Assembly: GCA_003290165.1 (NCBI GenBank)
Contig: QNQO01000519.1
Span: forward strand, 62,001 to 126,000
Direction of reading: 5' to 3'
DNA length: 64,000 nt
Source: Berberis thunbergii
Taxonomy: Eukaryota > Streptophyta > Magnoliopsida > Ranunculales > Berberidaceae
A model generated the notes under the pieces. It was not told the origin of the DNA, searched no databases, and saw only the letters and a program-made list of their open reading frames with translations. The position numbers and the translations under genes are program-made. Below are positions 44,357 through 54,832 of this stretch, one piece after another; the first letter of the stretch is position 1; each line of letters begins with the position of its first letter.

Positions 44357-46036
44357 TCAATCATCAAGTTCCACATGAGTTCTACACCATATGAAGAAAT
44401 CACCAATGTCCAAATCCTCCATCTTGTCTCCTGTTGGATCACTTTTGTAAAGTTTCACCCCAGTCTTGTATTTGAAGCATAAGGAAAGTCTGATCTCTAT
44501 TGTAGGGTTCAATGATCCATGACAAGCGCAAGAGAATTGATGGATAGGATCTACAACCTCTAATGCTATCGCAATGACATTCCTTTCCCAATCACAAACT
44601 TTGTATTTCCTTGACACTGAAGGAACAGGATTGCTTGGAGAAGGAAACCTCGCAACACCTTGAGAAGATGATGGTAATGGAGATGGTGGTAATGGAGATG
44701 GAGGTAATGAAGATGGTCGTAATGGAGATGGAGGTAATGGATTATCCAGCTGCCTTGTCGATTGTGCACCGGATGACGGTGTATCTTCAGTTCTTTGAAC
44801 AACTCCTTGTATTCCCTCACTTGTTGATGGTCTTACATAAGTTCCACTTTCAAGTCTCTCTCGTATCCATCTAACATTTTCTTCCAATCTATCATATTTT
44901 TCACTACATTATTTTACTTCCAATGTTTTTTCCAAAAGCAATGAACGAGCGGGAAGTGCAGCATCATACTTCCTTTTAGAGACAGTGGTTCCAACACAAC
45001 GAGTACGTCCCCTCGCTTCTTGGCCAAACACTTGGCTTAGAGGATCATCATAAATAGTGAGGTCAATGTTACCCTGAGTTGAAGATTCTTGCAATGCAGC
45101 TTTTTTTGCTTTAACTTGTTCCTTCATAAGAATGAAAAAATAAAATAAATCAGGACACAAATAATATTCAAACAACTACAAAGTAAATTAAGAATTGGGT
45201 ATAAAAGACATCATTGGGCACATACCATATATTGTTCAAAACCATGCATAGGTTTTCCATCCTTTCCCGTGTGACAAGCAATCCATATGTCAGTGCGTGT
45301 GACTGGTTCCCGATCAGGGTTCTTCTCAACCTATATACTTGAAAGATTAGTCTCGGCCTATAAAGTTAAATGGTATATAATATTGTACTAGTAGCTAGAA
45401 ACTCAATTACCATTTCATACTCTACTTCTGCAACACTCTTTTGGCCACCCCCCCCCCCCCATACATACTTTGAAGCCTTTTTGTTTTTTGCATTTTGGTC
45501 TCTAATTGCCTTTGCTTCAGGGGTGCTCTCATAGCGAACAAACTCCTTCCAATCCTCCTCTCTTACACCATTTGGAACATGCTTATCTTGTTCCTCAATG
45601 GTAGGATACTTATCCAAATAATTCTTCCTAAGATGTGTCTTGAACCTTCTATAATATTTAGGCATTTTCAAATGCACACTCTTTTTCACATAATTTGGGA
45701 TGTCGTATTCACGCTGCAAATAAGCCATTGAGATATAAGTTGAAAATAAAATAAGACATTATGAAAATCAATGACGTAAAATCTCACCTTGAGGCCATTC
45801 CACACATCCTCTTTGTAGTTGTCAGTAACATGGTGCCAACCCTTGAATTTGATGGACACAAGGGTTTCAACAAGCTTTCCAATATTTTTATTAAAATTTC
45901 TAGCACCAGGTCCAACTGCTAAACCGTGGAGGTTGAACTGTATGGTCTGTTTAACTTCAATGTCATCATTTGTAGATCTAGTGACATCAATGGTAGAGAG
46001 ATTGCCGCGAGTACTATCCATCTCTATCAATGACAT
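44357..46036 (-). CDS. TNPA-like CACTA protein (Transposase_24-like), five exons
   Basis: Exons on the minus strand, with exons 1-2 placed by clear splice sites: 46036-45788 (MSLIEMDSTRGNLSTIDVTR; LVSIKFKGWHHVTDNYKEDV), 45713-45411 (REYDIPNYVKKSVHLKMPKY; VREEDWKEFVRYESTPEAKA), about 45331-45227 (VEKNPDREPVTRTDIWIACH), about 45145-44915 (DPLSQVFGQEARGRTRCVGT) and about 44890-44357. The last exon has a (PPSPL)n tract and ends SDPTGDKMEDLDIGDFFIWC then a stop after VELDD. Intron 1 is gtgag...tttgcag. This layout is that of the plant Ptta/En/Spm transposase family (Transposase_24), the subterminal-repeat-binding partner in CACTA transposition. It looks nearly intact. A G-run (about 14 bases, 45443-45460) encodes GGGGG in exon 2 and is a likely place for frame slippage. 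Confidence 0.8.
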
Positions 46037-48000
46037 TATAGATATTAACCATTATCAAACAAAAAAAATAAGAATCAACTATATACACCACATTTATAGA
46101 TAATTTCCTTCCACAACATATCACCACAAATAGATTTTTATAAAGCATTGGAAAAGCCAATCTGAATACATAGCTACAAAGCTTCCCTTTCCCAACTCAA
46201 AAGTCTAAATAAGAAACAAAGACAAAATATTTGGTCTCAACCAAAGAGGATGACTAAAATAGCATTAGAAATGCATCAATTTGCATTTATTTATAGCAAC
46301 AGAACTAACACTAACATTGACTAACAGTAAGTATAACAAAGCACTCTGAGTTAACAGAGCACCTAACAGAATTGCTTTACAGACTGCTAACAGCATATAA
46401 ACTTGCCCAACAATAGTGAAGACGTTATTGCTTCCGCTATCAATTTGCATCAACTCCCAATCAAAACATTGTTTGCATTAGGAGATCTGTGCACATGAGC
46501 AACATTATATTTATTACTGAAATGGGATCCTTAACTGTGGATTAATCATATCATACTCCTTAATTTCCACCCTCCCCACTGGGAAGCATTTTTAAGATTT
46601 TCCAGCATTTAAAAACAAATTAGTAAAGTTAACAAGTGCAAAACTACACCTCCTTTCACAAATAGTCTAACATGATGAGCATTAATCCACCATTCATATC
46701 CTTTAATTAAACATGCTGCGAAGAAAAATAAATAACCCCAAACACATGGATATTGCGACGTGGCAGACCAAATTTCTCTCTACAACCCAAATTTCTTTGC
46801 ACTAAAACCAAATGATTGGTACGTCAAAGAAGAAGCCCAAACCCTACTAATAATTCTTGTTGTTTCGTTCATAGCGCATATTGGTGTTTAGTACTTTACA
46901 ATACATGTTTGGCATTCAAGTGAAGAGCACCCCTCTAATATTCATTCAAACATGCAACATGTCTTGGTGACTTGTGAATTGGGCATTTGTGGCTGCAAAA
47001 CAGAGTCCCAAACTTGCGGTTGCTACCACCAAATGGTACCATCCGTAGTGACTTGTCCCTTGGAAAACAAGGGGTACTCTCAAAATTTTGTTAGGGCATC
47101 AGGTAGGGATGTTCAATTTTACTACAACTACTCAATATAAAACTGTTCATTTAAAGATAATCAACAAAGATTGACTTTTTTTACTATGCAATTATTTTCT
47201 CTAGTCAAACAAAAATTGGAAAAAGAGTAAATTATTTTCTCTCTTGAAAAAGAGTAAATTATTTTCTTTCCTGATTATAGGATCAACCCACTAGCATTCT
47301 CCTAATTGGATTTGGTGAAGATATTAGGGCATCTGGAGCATTTGAGGCGAAACGGTTAAGGAAAAAAAAGTGTATAATTGGACACTATTAGTGTAAAATC
47401 TCACGACCAGTTGTTCGAGACTACTTTTAGAATTGACTGGTGTAAGTGAATAGCTCAAATCCGACCTGTTGCCAGCCCTATAACAAGTTGTCAACCCTAC
47501 TACAAAAGTTAGTGCACTTTATTGATCTATGTCAAGGGATCCATCGACTTCAAACTTTAACAAAAATGTAGACCCTAAGTGGTCATCTTCATCGGTACAT
47601 CTACTATTCATCAATCTACTTATTGATACATCGATCATGTGATACAAAAGTGAATTTCTACATAATGTACAAAACTTCGCACATGTATTGGTTGAGATTT
47701 CTATCCAACTAATTTATACAAACAAAAGACATAAAATCTATTGAAGTTGAAAACTATCTATTATGCCAAATATACTCGAAAACTAATTTATATAAAATCA
47801 CTATCTATTATGCCAAATATACTCGAAAACTTACAAAAACTGCGAAAAATCTATTGAACACCCTAGAGACATACATAACTGCTTGTGTGAAGTCTACAAA
47901 AACTACGAAAAATCTATTGAACACCCTAATTTCATCCTAAATAAAAGAGAACCCTGATGAACCCTAATTTCATCATAAATAAAATAGAGAGAAAAAGTAC
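46037..48000. other. CACTA interior without recognised genes
   Basis: AT-rich. 46260-46460 (minus) resembles a small copia LTR piece (repeated ctgttag/gttaaca words and ctataaata) but no ends could be fixed. 47753-47930 holds two interleaved duplications: actatctattatgccaaata at 47753 and 47802, and cgaaaaatctattgaacacc at 47846 and 47906. A TNPD-type transposase, normally expected in this part of an autonomous element, is absent. Confidence 0.5.
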
Positions 48001-48009
48001 ATGTTCGGT

Positions 48010-48260
48010 TGCAGTGGCTGATCGATTTTGAAGTCGAGGGAAGTCGATTGAAGTCGAAGGAGGAGCAGGGAAGTCGAGGGAGCAAGGAAGGAGGGGAGGA
48101 GGGAAGTCGAGGGAGGGAGCAGGAAAAGAGAAGGAGCAGGGGGAAGTCGAGTCGAAGGAGGGAGCAGGTCGATGGAAGTCGAATGGAGGGAAGCAGGTCG
48201 AGGGAAGGAGCTTCGATTTTGTGAAATTGTCGATGGAAGCCGAATGGAGGGAACGTCCAG
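48010..48260. repeat. Purine-rich minisatellite at the CACTA 3' side
   Basis: Degenerate repeats of ggaagtcgagggag and ggagcaggg fill the stretch, giving a strong purine strand bias on plus. It lies just inside the right subterminal array, where transcription of the minus-strand gene would be expected to begin. Reading frames across it are low-complexity Ser/Pro or Arg/Glu and are not counted as genes. Confidence 0.75.
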
Positions 48261-48299
48261 CGCCAAAAATAGCCCGCCCAATTTTTTATCTTTTCATGT

Positions 48300-48780
48300 A
48301 GCCACGGTTTTTAGCCGTTGCTAGAGCTAGCCACGGTTTAAAACCGTTGCTAAATTTGTTTTTGCAACGGTTTTGAGCCGTTGCTAAATCTAGCCACGGT
48401 TTAGAACCGTTGCTAAATTTTTTTGTTGCAACGGTTGTTAGCCGTTGCTAGATCTAGCCACGGTTTAAAACCGTTGCTAAATTTGTTTGTTGCAACGGTT
48501 TTGAGTCGTTGCTAGATCTAGCCACGGTTCAGAACCGTTGCTAAATTTTTTTGTTGCAACGGTTGTGAGCCGTCGCTAATAATTCCCACGGTCTAGAGCC
48601 GTTACTACTATTAGCCACGGTTTGTAGTCGTGCCAACTATACCAACGGTTTTAAACCGTGGCCAGGTTGTTTATTACCCACGGTTTTAAGCCGTTGGTAC
48701 TTATAGCTACGGTTTTTTGCCGTGACAAATACACCAACGGTTTTAAACCGTGGGCAGCTCGGCGTAGCTAAATGGCCCTT
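48300..48780. repeat. CACTA right subterminal palindrome array
   Basis: About twenty units close to gccacggtttaaaaccgttgc or gcaacggttttgagccgttg are present. In the first half they alternate regularly, giving a larger period near 120 bp (gctaaatttgtttttgcaac recurs at about 48350, 48412 and 48477). This partial tandem amplification is absent from the left array. Confidence 0.88.
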
Positions 48781-49061
48781 TTGGTGTAGTGTAGGCTTGT
48801 TCACTAGACTACGAGATTTCTTTCAAAAAGTTTCAAAATAATAAATCTTGGTGAAACATCTTTTGTGTTAGGCATAGAGATTAATTATGACAAATCATGT
48901 GGTATTGTTATCTTATCACCAAAGGTTTATGTTGAAAGGGCGCTCAATAGGTTTAGCATGCAAAATTGTAAACCAAGTGATGTTCCAATTGCATGTTGTT
49001 GTGTTCGTGAGGATTGCTACGAGGATTTCTTTCATCAATTGCTTTTGGTTACTAACATGAG

Positions 49062-52000
49062 GTCTTGGTAAGAATCTATTTAGATTCTACATTTACCTCC
49101 TCAATCTCAAATTCCTCAACTTCATTATTCGCATCTTCAATCATCCATGAGCCTGTCCACCTCTCTCTTTTTCCCTGTCCCTATTTCTTGATCCTTCACT
49201 TCGTTTTATCTCGTGTTCATCAGTACTTCTCAATCTCTTACACTATTTTACCCTCGATCAATCTCTCAACAAATTCATTTTTTCGGCTGGATATTTGAAG
49301 CGTTCGATTCGTAGGTTGAATTGATGAAGTATTGAGCACATTTCTTTCTCAAAATCGTTCCGGTTGTGAAGTTTTTGCTAAACCCATTTCAAAGTATTTT
49401 CATCTCTCCAACATTTTTCATTTGTCTCTATTAATACTCACAACGACTACTGTGATGCCTCTCTCCAACAAGTTCTAGTCTTTGATGCCTCTGTTTTCAA
49501 ACATGAATTGAAGTGTTCCAAGGCTACTATGAAGCGATTGGCAAGCTTTAATTGAGGATTATGGAGTATTGGTGATGGACCTTGAAAAAAAATTGAAAAC
49601 TGTTCTAAAGAGTCGTTTTGGAAAATTGATAGCAACAACAAGAGACTCAATTTCAACAAACCGATTTTATTTGCTTCAAAGTCATAATTTAGAATCAAAT
49701 AAAACCATGATTTTTTGGCATAAATAACCAGTTAAAAAAAATTCTCAAATCCCTCATCGGTTTTAAAACTCAAGTAGGGCAAACCACAAAAATTGTATAT
49801 ATATTTTTAATCTAAAATGAGTATTTGAAAATAAAAGTTTTTTTAGGAGGGATTGAGACTCAGTTTATAAAATAAAAACACTCTTTAGAGAGACTTGGTT
49901 TTACAAAAGGAAGTACATGGTGAATGAATTTGGTATTTAGAACCGAAGATGAAAAAAATTGCCATCTTGAAGTCAGTCTTAAAAATTGACCATCAAATCA
50001 TACTTTCATTTTAAAACCAAATCTCTTTTTGAATTATTTGATTTTCAGAATCAAGTCAGTAATCAAGCCTCTCTTTGAATTGTTTGATTTTCAAAACCCA
50101 GCCAAGCAAATCAAATAAAACCTGATTTTTTTTAATGAAGTTGTAAATCAAATTGACACCTTGTTAGTATTGTAGAAACTAGACTCGCTAACCCTTCCAC
50201 CCATGTATGGCAAACATATTGAAGTGCTCCCAACAAAATCAATTTTGGCTTCATAGTTGTTGCATTCACAAACATTATTGTATTAACATCCTGTTACAAA
50301 TAAAATTATAACTTTTCTTACGAAGTGTCAAATAAAAAACTGCTTAGTGTCCTAGAAATTATATTTGGTAATGTTTCCAATTATATATAGCAAGCACATT
50401 GGAGTTCGCACAAACAAATCAATTTTGACTTCAAAGTTAACGCATTAGCAAATATTATCATATTGACACCATGTTACAAATAAAATAGTAACTTTTCCTA
50501 CAAAAATCCAAATAAAAAACCATTAGTGTTCTTGAAACTACACTCGATAAGGGTTTTGCGGATATGAGGCAAAACTATTAGATCCTAAGTAATTAAATAA
50601 GATATAGCTTTGAATTCAAAGAATCTACCGATGCACCTTCAAGTACACCTAAAACTAATGAAAATTATGAGTTAAATTTATATTGTTAAAAAATGATATT
50701 TTTCAAAAAATCGATATTGTTCGAATTTTGAAGTTAATTTAAGAACTTACTTTATCCTCCATTGGAGAATTATATACAAAAGTAAAATTAGAGAGAATGG
50801 GTTGAAAGAGAATTCAGGGCAAGTGAAAAGGTGGGGAGGAGGGGGAAATCAGACCAGGATTTAAGGGAAGTATGATGAATATTATATGAAGAGTTAAATA
50901 AGGTGTAGAGATGAAAAGAATTGAGTTGGAGAATATGACCAGTAAACATTGAAAGTCATGGATTTCCCATGTCACTTAAAGGTAGGTGCTAGCATCCTAA
51001 ATGCTTGACTAATTCATCAAAATTATTTCATATAATATCCTATGGACCTAGCTCACCTAAACAAGTGCTCTGATCTTGAGGTGGCTATGATGCAAGTCGT
51101 GGGTGTTATTATCAAGACTCTAAGGTATATTAGCTAACTTTTTTTAGTGTTCCTATGTGTGTGCGTTTTTTTTTTTTTCAATTGAACATATAATAAAACC
51201 CACGACACATATCTTAAAATTGATAACCTCAACTTCTAGAAGTAGTATATGTTTACATTTTATTACTGTACCAAAAAGTTCAGGAAAAAAAGGAAAAATC
51301 AAAATTGATTTTGGATAATCAATTTGGTAAAAATATAGACCAACCATTAGAAGAAAGTGTTGTGAGTTGAGACTAAAGTTCACTCTCTTTGTCTTTGGTG
51401 GTGTGTGTGTGTGTTTTTTTTCTTTTTTTCTTTTAAGTGCTTAGAAGCTAACTTCAACTGGAGTTGGAAGTTCTGAACGAGCTTCTGAATGGGCTACTGA
51501 TTAGAAGTTGTAAAATTAAAAGGTGTTTGTTTTTAGGAGCTAACTTAATTTTTTTACATTTTTTCCACCACCACAACTCCCACCGCCCACCACATACTAC
51601 TAACATTGGCCCCCTTTTCTACCTATTTTTTCTTCCAAATACCATTGAAATCCCTTTCCACCGTTATCAGAAATTACCCCAAATCCCTATCCATTCCTCA
51701 TATAATCTTCAATAGAGAAGAAGAGAAAGTGAAAAAGGAATAAGAAGTAGAAGATAAGGGGAGGCTAGGGAGGGTGGTGGTGATGCTGGAGGCACCGCTT
51801 GCATGATAAAGAGGAGGTGGAGAAAAAAGGATGGCTGGTAGAGGATAGGGTAGCCACAATCAATACGCATTTATTGTGAGGTTATTATTGGAATAAATTT
51901 TCATTAAGCACTCAGTGCTAAGTGATCAGCAACCTCATGGTGTTTACTCTAGTCAAAACTTCAATTTCTTAAAAGAACAAAAAAAACACTATTTATAAAA

Positions 52001-52313
52001 GGAGACTAGAACAAAAGACTACAACAACTTGTTAAGAAGAAAATAGAATGAAGAAAGAGGAGAGATGCTAAACTAGGCAGCAACGATCGTGACGTTGTTG
52101 TTCCTACTTTCCATTGGGAAGAGATGGCTGAAGAAGAAGGAGAGATGATAGGAGAAAAGGGGGGCCTGACGTTGTTGTTCCTGCATGCCACTAGGATGAA
52201 GATTGATGGACTTTATTTTTAATTTGATTGCTTGACTTTGAAAATAGACTTAAGAGAATAAGAATAAGAAAGAGAATAATCTTGGCATGCTCAAGACTTA
52301 TCTTCATAGTAAG
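49062..52313. other. Long AT-rich stretch without genes
   Basis: No coding frame with recognisable content. Similar phrases recur (acaaataaaatt/gtaactttt..tac, aataaaaaac, tattgtagaaact) around 50160-50540 in about three copies spaced near 180 bp, which may be an old tandem repeat. gt- and t-rich microsatellites lie at 51400-51435. 51440-51540 resembles the end of a short interspersed repeat. A 5'-leader-like purine stretch is at 51715-51850. Confidence 0.5.
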
Positions 52314-52991
52314 TGATGATACATAAAACTGGTCCCACTCCCAAGCTGAACACGTGTCATGATGATCTCGAGAAACTACGGGCACAATCATCGGCCCAAC
52401 ACAGATCCAGCCCAAGCAGATCTAAGCCCGCCCAACTTTAGTCCACCAAGTGGACCCAAACTCTCACAGCATGCTAGGCCCACACGTCTCACGCTACCCA
52501 CGATACCCATAAGTTCTCTTCAGGCAAGTATCTCGATGATCAACTTCGGACGGGAAACTACAGCTGCTATTTTCTTTCAACTAGGAAGCAAACACCAGAG
52601 TATCTTCCACATAGGGAAACTCCCTTCTACAAATTGCTCTTGGATTGGGAACTATCTCCCGCGTATCTAGGAGTGCAGAGCTAACGGGGAACTTCCCTTC
52701 TACAACACGACTCTTAATTAGAAAGGGATCTCCACGAAGATATCCTCCCTAAACTACGTCTACGATCGTTTGGTTAAACCAGGACTCCTTGCACTATAAA
52801 TAAGACATGAGGTTGGTAAGCTAAGGTACGCTACAAAATCCCTATTACAACATTACACCTTTCTCAGATCCCTGTCTGACTTTAGCATCGGAGTGTCATC
52901 GGCCACCCCACGGTGGTTTGTGGCTCACATGGTTACTTGTGCAGGTTAGCAGGAATAGGGTCAAAGCAGGGAGCAAAAATCGACTACATCA
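52314..52991 (+). mobile_element. Solo LTR of a gypsy element (678 bp)
   Basis: Starts tgatgatacataaaactggt and ends aaaatcgactacatca. Perfect 5-bp copies gtaag flank it (52309-52313, 52992-52996). A TATA box (ctataaataag) lies at 52795-52805. There is no internal region, so it is a solo LTR. Its first bases resemble the Gypsy-1/2 LTR start, but the body is different. Confidence 0.88.
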
Positions 52992-53049
52992 GTAAGTAAG
53001 AAGGGATTCATTTAACTGGATTTCATTTACCCAATTTATAATACTATAG

Positions 53050-54467
53050 TAGGGCTAGGCAAGTCCAGGTAACTGGCCCAAAATGTTAAAAATTGAAAAT
53101 CGGCCTGAGAAATTTAAGCCCGTGTTTATGAGACCTGAAACCAGACTGAGTTGATTGGTTAACCGAGGTCCCGATTAACCGAATTTCGGGCCGATCTCGG
53201 TCCTAAGAACAACATTCAATACAATCGTTGGGATGCATGGAAAGGAGCACAGCTCTGCAACTTTTGCTGATGGCAGTGAGATACCAACAGATGTGGTGAA
53301 GAGATGTGAACAGATTATTGAAGAGGAGAGCATTGAGTTTAAGTGGGAGAAGAGCGATGTACTCTTCTTAGAAAACTTGGCTTTACTCCATGGAAGGAGG
53401 CCTTCCCTTGCTCCAAGAAAAGTCCTTGTTGCCATCTGCAAATAGCTTGGACTGACCTTTCCTGGATTTTAGTTTGATGCATTCACCTTCATTTTATACT
53501 GTTAAGCACTTATCATATATTGTAGCTATTTTGTAACACTTTTATTGCCTAAAATGTATGCCATAGTTCAGATGACCTTCTTAAAACTTAACCAAGTATA
53601 TCAAATAACTAATGTAGCACAATACATTTTATACTATTGTATATACATGGTAAGCTATTTTCAAGAGAGTCATTTTACTAGTTATTATTTCAACACAAAC
53701 TTTAGAAACATTCATAACTTGCTAAGGAAACATGCTAATAGAGTATCAGTACAGTAGGACTTGAAAGGTCTTGGATTCAAATCTCGAGCATAACGGTAAA
53801 GAAAAGTGTTCTTGGGGTTGGTATCTGAAAATGGGTGTTTTTTTGCCAAGGTGTACATTTACCCCTGCTATTGCACTCCACCCCAGTCTCCCCCATCATT
53901 TTTTGGTGTATGTGGGTATTGTACTACGTGAACATCGGTTGTACACGTTTGGTGCTCCTAACAGTTTGCATGACACTATTGTCCAATAGCTCAAATATTG
54001 TCCTTGTATGAGATTGTACAAACCTCTATATCAGGAGGAAGCTAGTTGGAGAAGACAAAAGAATAAAAGGTAAAGCTAAAGAAAGCTTATGTGGGATTGG
54101 AAGTGAAGGAACCGTAAAAGCAACTCATATAGGTACATGCTATATTACTGTAACTCAAAAATGAATTTCATATCACTTTCCATTGGAATACATAAGCATC
54201 GAGGTTTGATACCTTGAAGGAGAAACAACTGTTAATATAAAAACAGAGTCACAGAAAAACAGGCCCTATACAAACAAAAACCATTGGGCCAGGCCGGTTA
54301 CCCGACGGGTTTCAGAAAGGGAAATCGAGGCCCGGACCAGAAACTTCTGGCCGAGCCGAGTTTTAAATCCGAAAAATTTTATAATTAATAAAAAACCGAT
54401 CCGAACCGACCCGATCGGTCCGGTTGTCAGTTTGGTCTGGGTTTTCGGTCTGAAATGCCCACCCCTA
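53050..54467 (+). mobile_element. hAT element (1.42 kb) carrying a host dioxygenase exon
   Basis: Left end tagggctaggca (53050) and right end tgcccaccccta (54467) are inverted repeats with two mismatches. Perfect 8-bp duplications tactatag flank them (53042-53049, 54468-54475), the hAT hallmark. The subterminal parts are rich in cggcc/gaccg words. No transposase is present. It contains the last exon of a TauD-type gene at 53199-53445, in plus orientation. Bases 53755-53800 (ggtcttggattcaaatctcg) resemble a tRNA-type B box, so a SINE may sit inside. Confidence 0.9.
53199..53445 (+). pseudogene. Captured last exon of a clavaminate synthase-like (TauD/TfdA) dioxygenase
   Basis: The frame reads VLRTTFNTIVGMHGKEHSSA, TFADGSEIPTDVVKRCEQII, EEESIEFKWEKSDVLFLENL and ALLHGRRPSLAPRKVLVAIC-K-stop. 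This is the C-terminal end of the plant clavaminate synthase-like proteins (At3g21360 type), Fe(II)/2-oxoglutarate dioxygenases. The H of LLHGRR is the distal iron ligand and the following Arg binds 2-oxoglutarate. No stop interrupts it and the natural stop codon is present. The rest of the gene, including the HxD motif, is absent, so it cannot be an enzyme alone. It lies wholly inside the hAT element. Confidence 0.9.
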
Positions 54468-54574
54468 TACTATAGTGTAGTACTTATCATAGAAATTGAT
54501 CAATGAATGACATTGAGATGAATTCAACCATTAATTGCTATACTTTTCTCTTGACTTATGCAAGATTTACTAAT

Positions 54575-54720
54575 CATTGAAGGGCTAGTTAGTTAATGGG
54601 CATCCACTCTTCTGCTGAGAGGTCGCAGGTTTGAGACTCACCAGTTAGGATTTTGTGAGTTATCGCTCAATTATTATAAGCACATGTACTCCATCGTTGA
54701 TAAGCCTAATTCGGGTATTG
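54575..54720 (+). mobile_element. Candidate tRNA-derived SINE
   Basis: tagttagttaatgggc (A-box-like) is followed about 35 bp later by aggtttgagactcac (B-box-like, near GGTTCGANNCC). The tail of the segment and any target duplication are unclear. Plant SINEs often read '..gaggtcgcgggttcgagactcacc'. Confidence 0.35.
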
Positions 54721-54737
54721 AATGTAGCTGATTAGAT

Positions 54738-54832
54738 GGACTGGATCGGAGCAAAGCGAAAGCAAGTCTTCATGCTAGGTGGAAGCGATGGACCAGAGCG
54801 AAAGCAAGTTTCTATGCGAGATGGAAGCGATA
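54738..54832. repeat. Two-copy tandem repeat (about 46 bp)
   Basis: gcgaaagcaagtcttcatgc...tggaagcgatggac and gcgaaagcaagtttctatgc...tggaagcgataagg are adjacent near-copies. Confidence 0.7.

Larger units (their letters stand above)
37022..48791 (-). mobile_element. Complete CACTA transposon (11.77 kb) carrying several host gene fragments
   Basis: It starts CACTACACCAAAA at 37022 and ends ttttggtgtagtg at 48791, a 13-bp terminal inverted repeat. Arrays of the palindromic aacggttt(t)aaaccgtt motif follow each end (37040-37720, 48300-48780). The 3-bp flanks are taa and tag. Copia coding sequence (SSDI...GL) resumes exactly across the insertion, and the target was probably tag. Inside, all on the minus strand, lie fragments of an LSD1-type zinc-finger gene, a BONZAI copine, SEUSS-LIKE and NUP1, then a TNPA-like gene. 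A TNPD-type (Transposase_21) gene was not found, so it is non-autonomous for cutting. Confidence 0.92.
30840..49061 (+). mobile_element. Decayed Ty1/copia element, split by an Athila-like and a CACTA element
   Basis: Three plus-strand segments join into one polyprotein. 30990-31265 has the GAG-pre-integrase and start of integrase (MLWHKHPGHISRQGIERLA, GPFPKAFWNGQRYFITF). 35500-37021 has the rest of integrase (YLIHEKSHLLDVFKAYKVEV, MSGTPCQNGVSDR) and the first part of RT (WDLVKLSKGVKPIGCK, QHQMDVEIAILNGNVEESIY, YLDNILLASSDI). 48792-49061 has the end of RT (GETSFVLGIEINYDKSCGIV, LSPKVYVERALNRFSMQNCK). Stops are numerous. LTRs, gag, protease and RNase H were not found, so both ends are truncated. 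A G-run of 12-13 bases lies at 35819-35831. Confidence 0.85.

Noticed and set aside
46265..46453. Hydrophobic minus-strand frame (possible membrane protein)
   Set aside because: The sequence resembles part of a copia-type LTR with repeated taacag words, so the frame is probably chance.
47973..48281. Frames on both strands over the purine-rich minisatellite
   Set aside because: Low-complexity translation of ggaagtcgag repeats; no real protein features.
53750..53990. Possible SINE inside the hAT element
   Set aside because: Only a B-box-like motif (ggattcaaatctcg) is visible; no A box, tail or target duplication.
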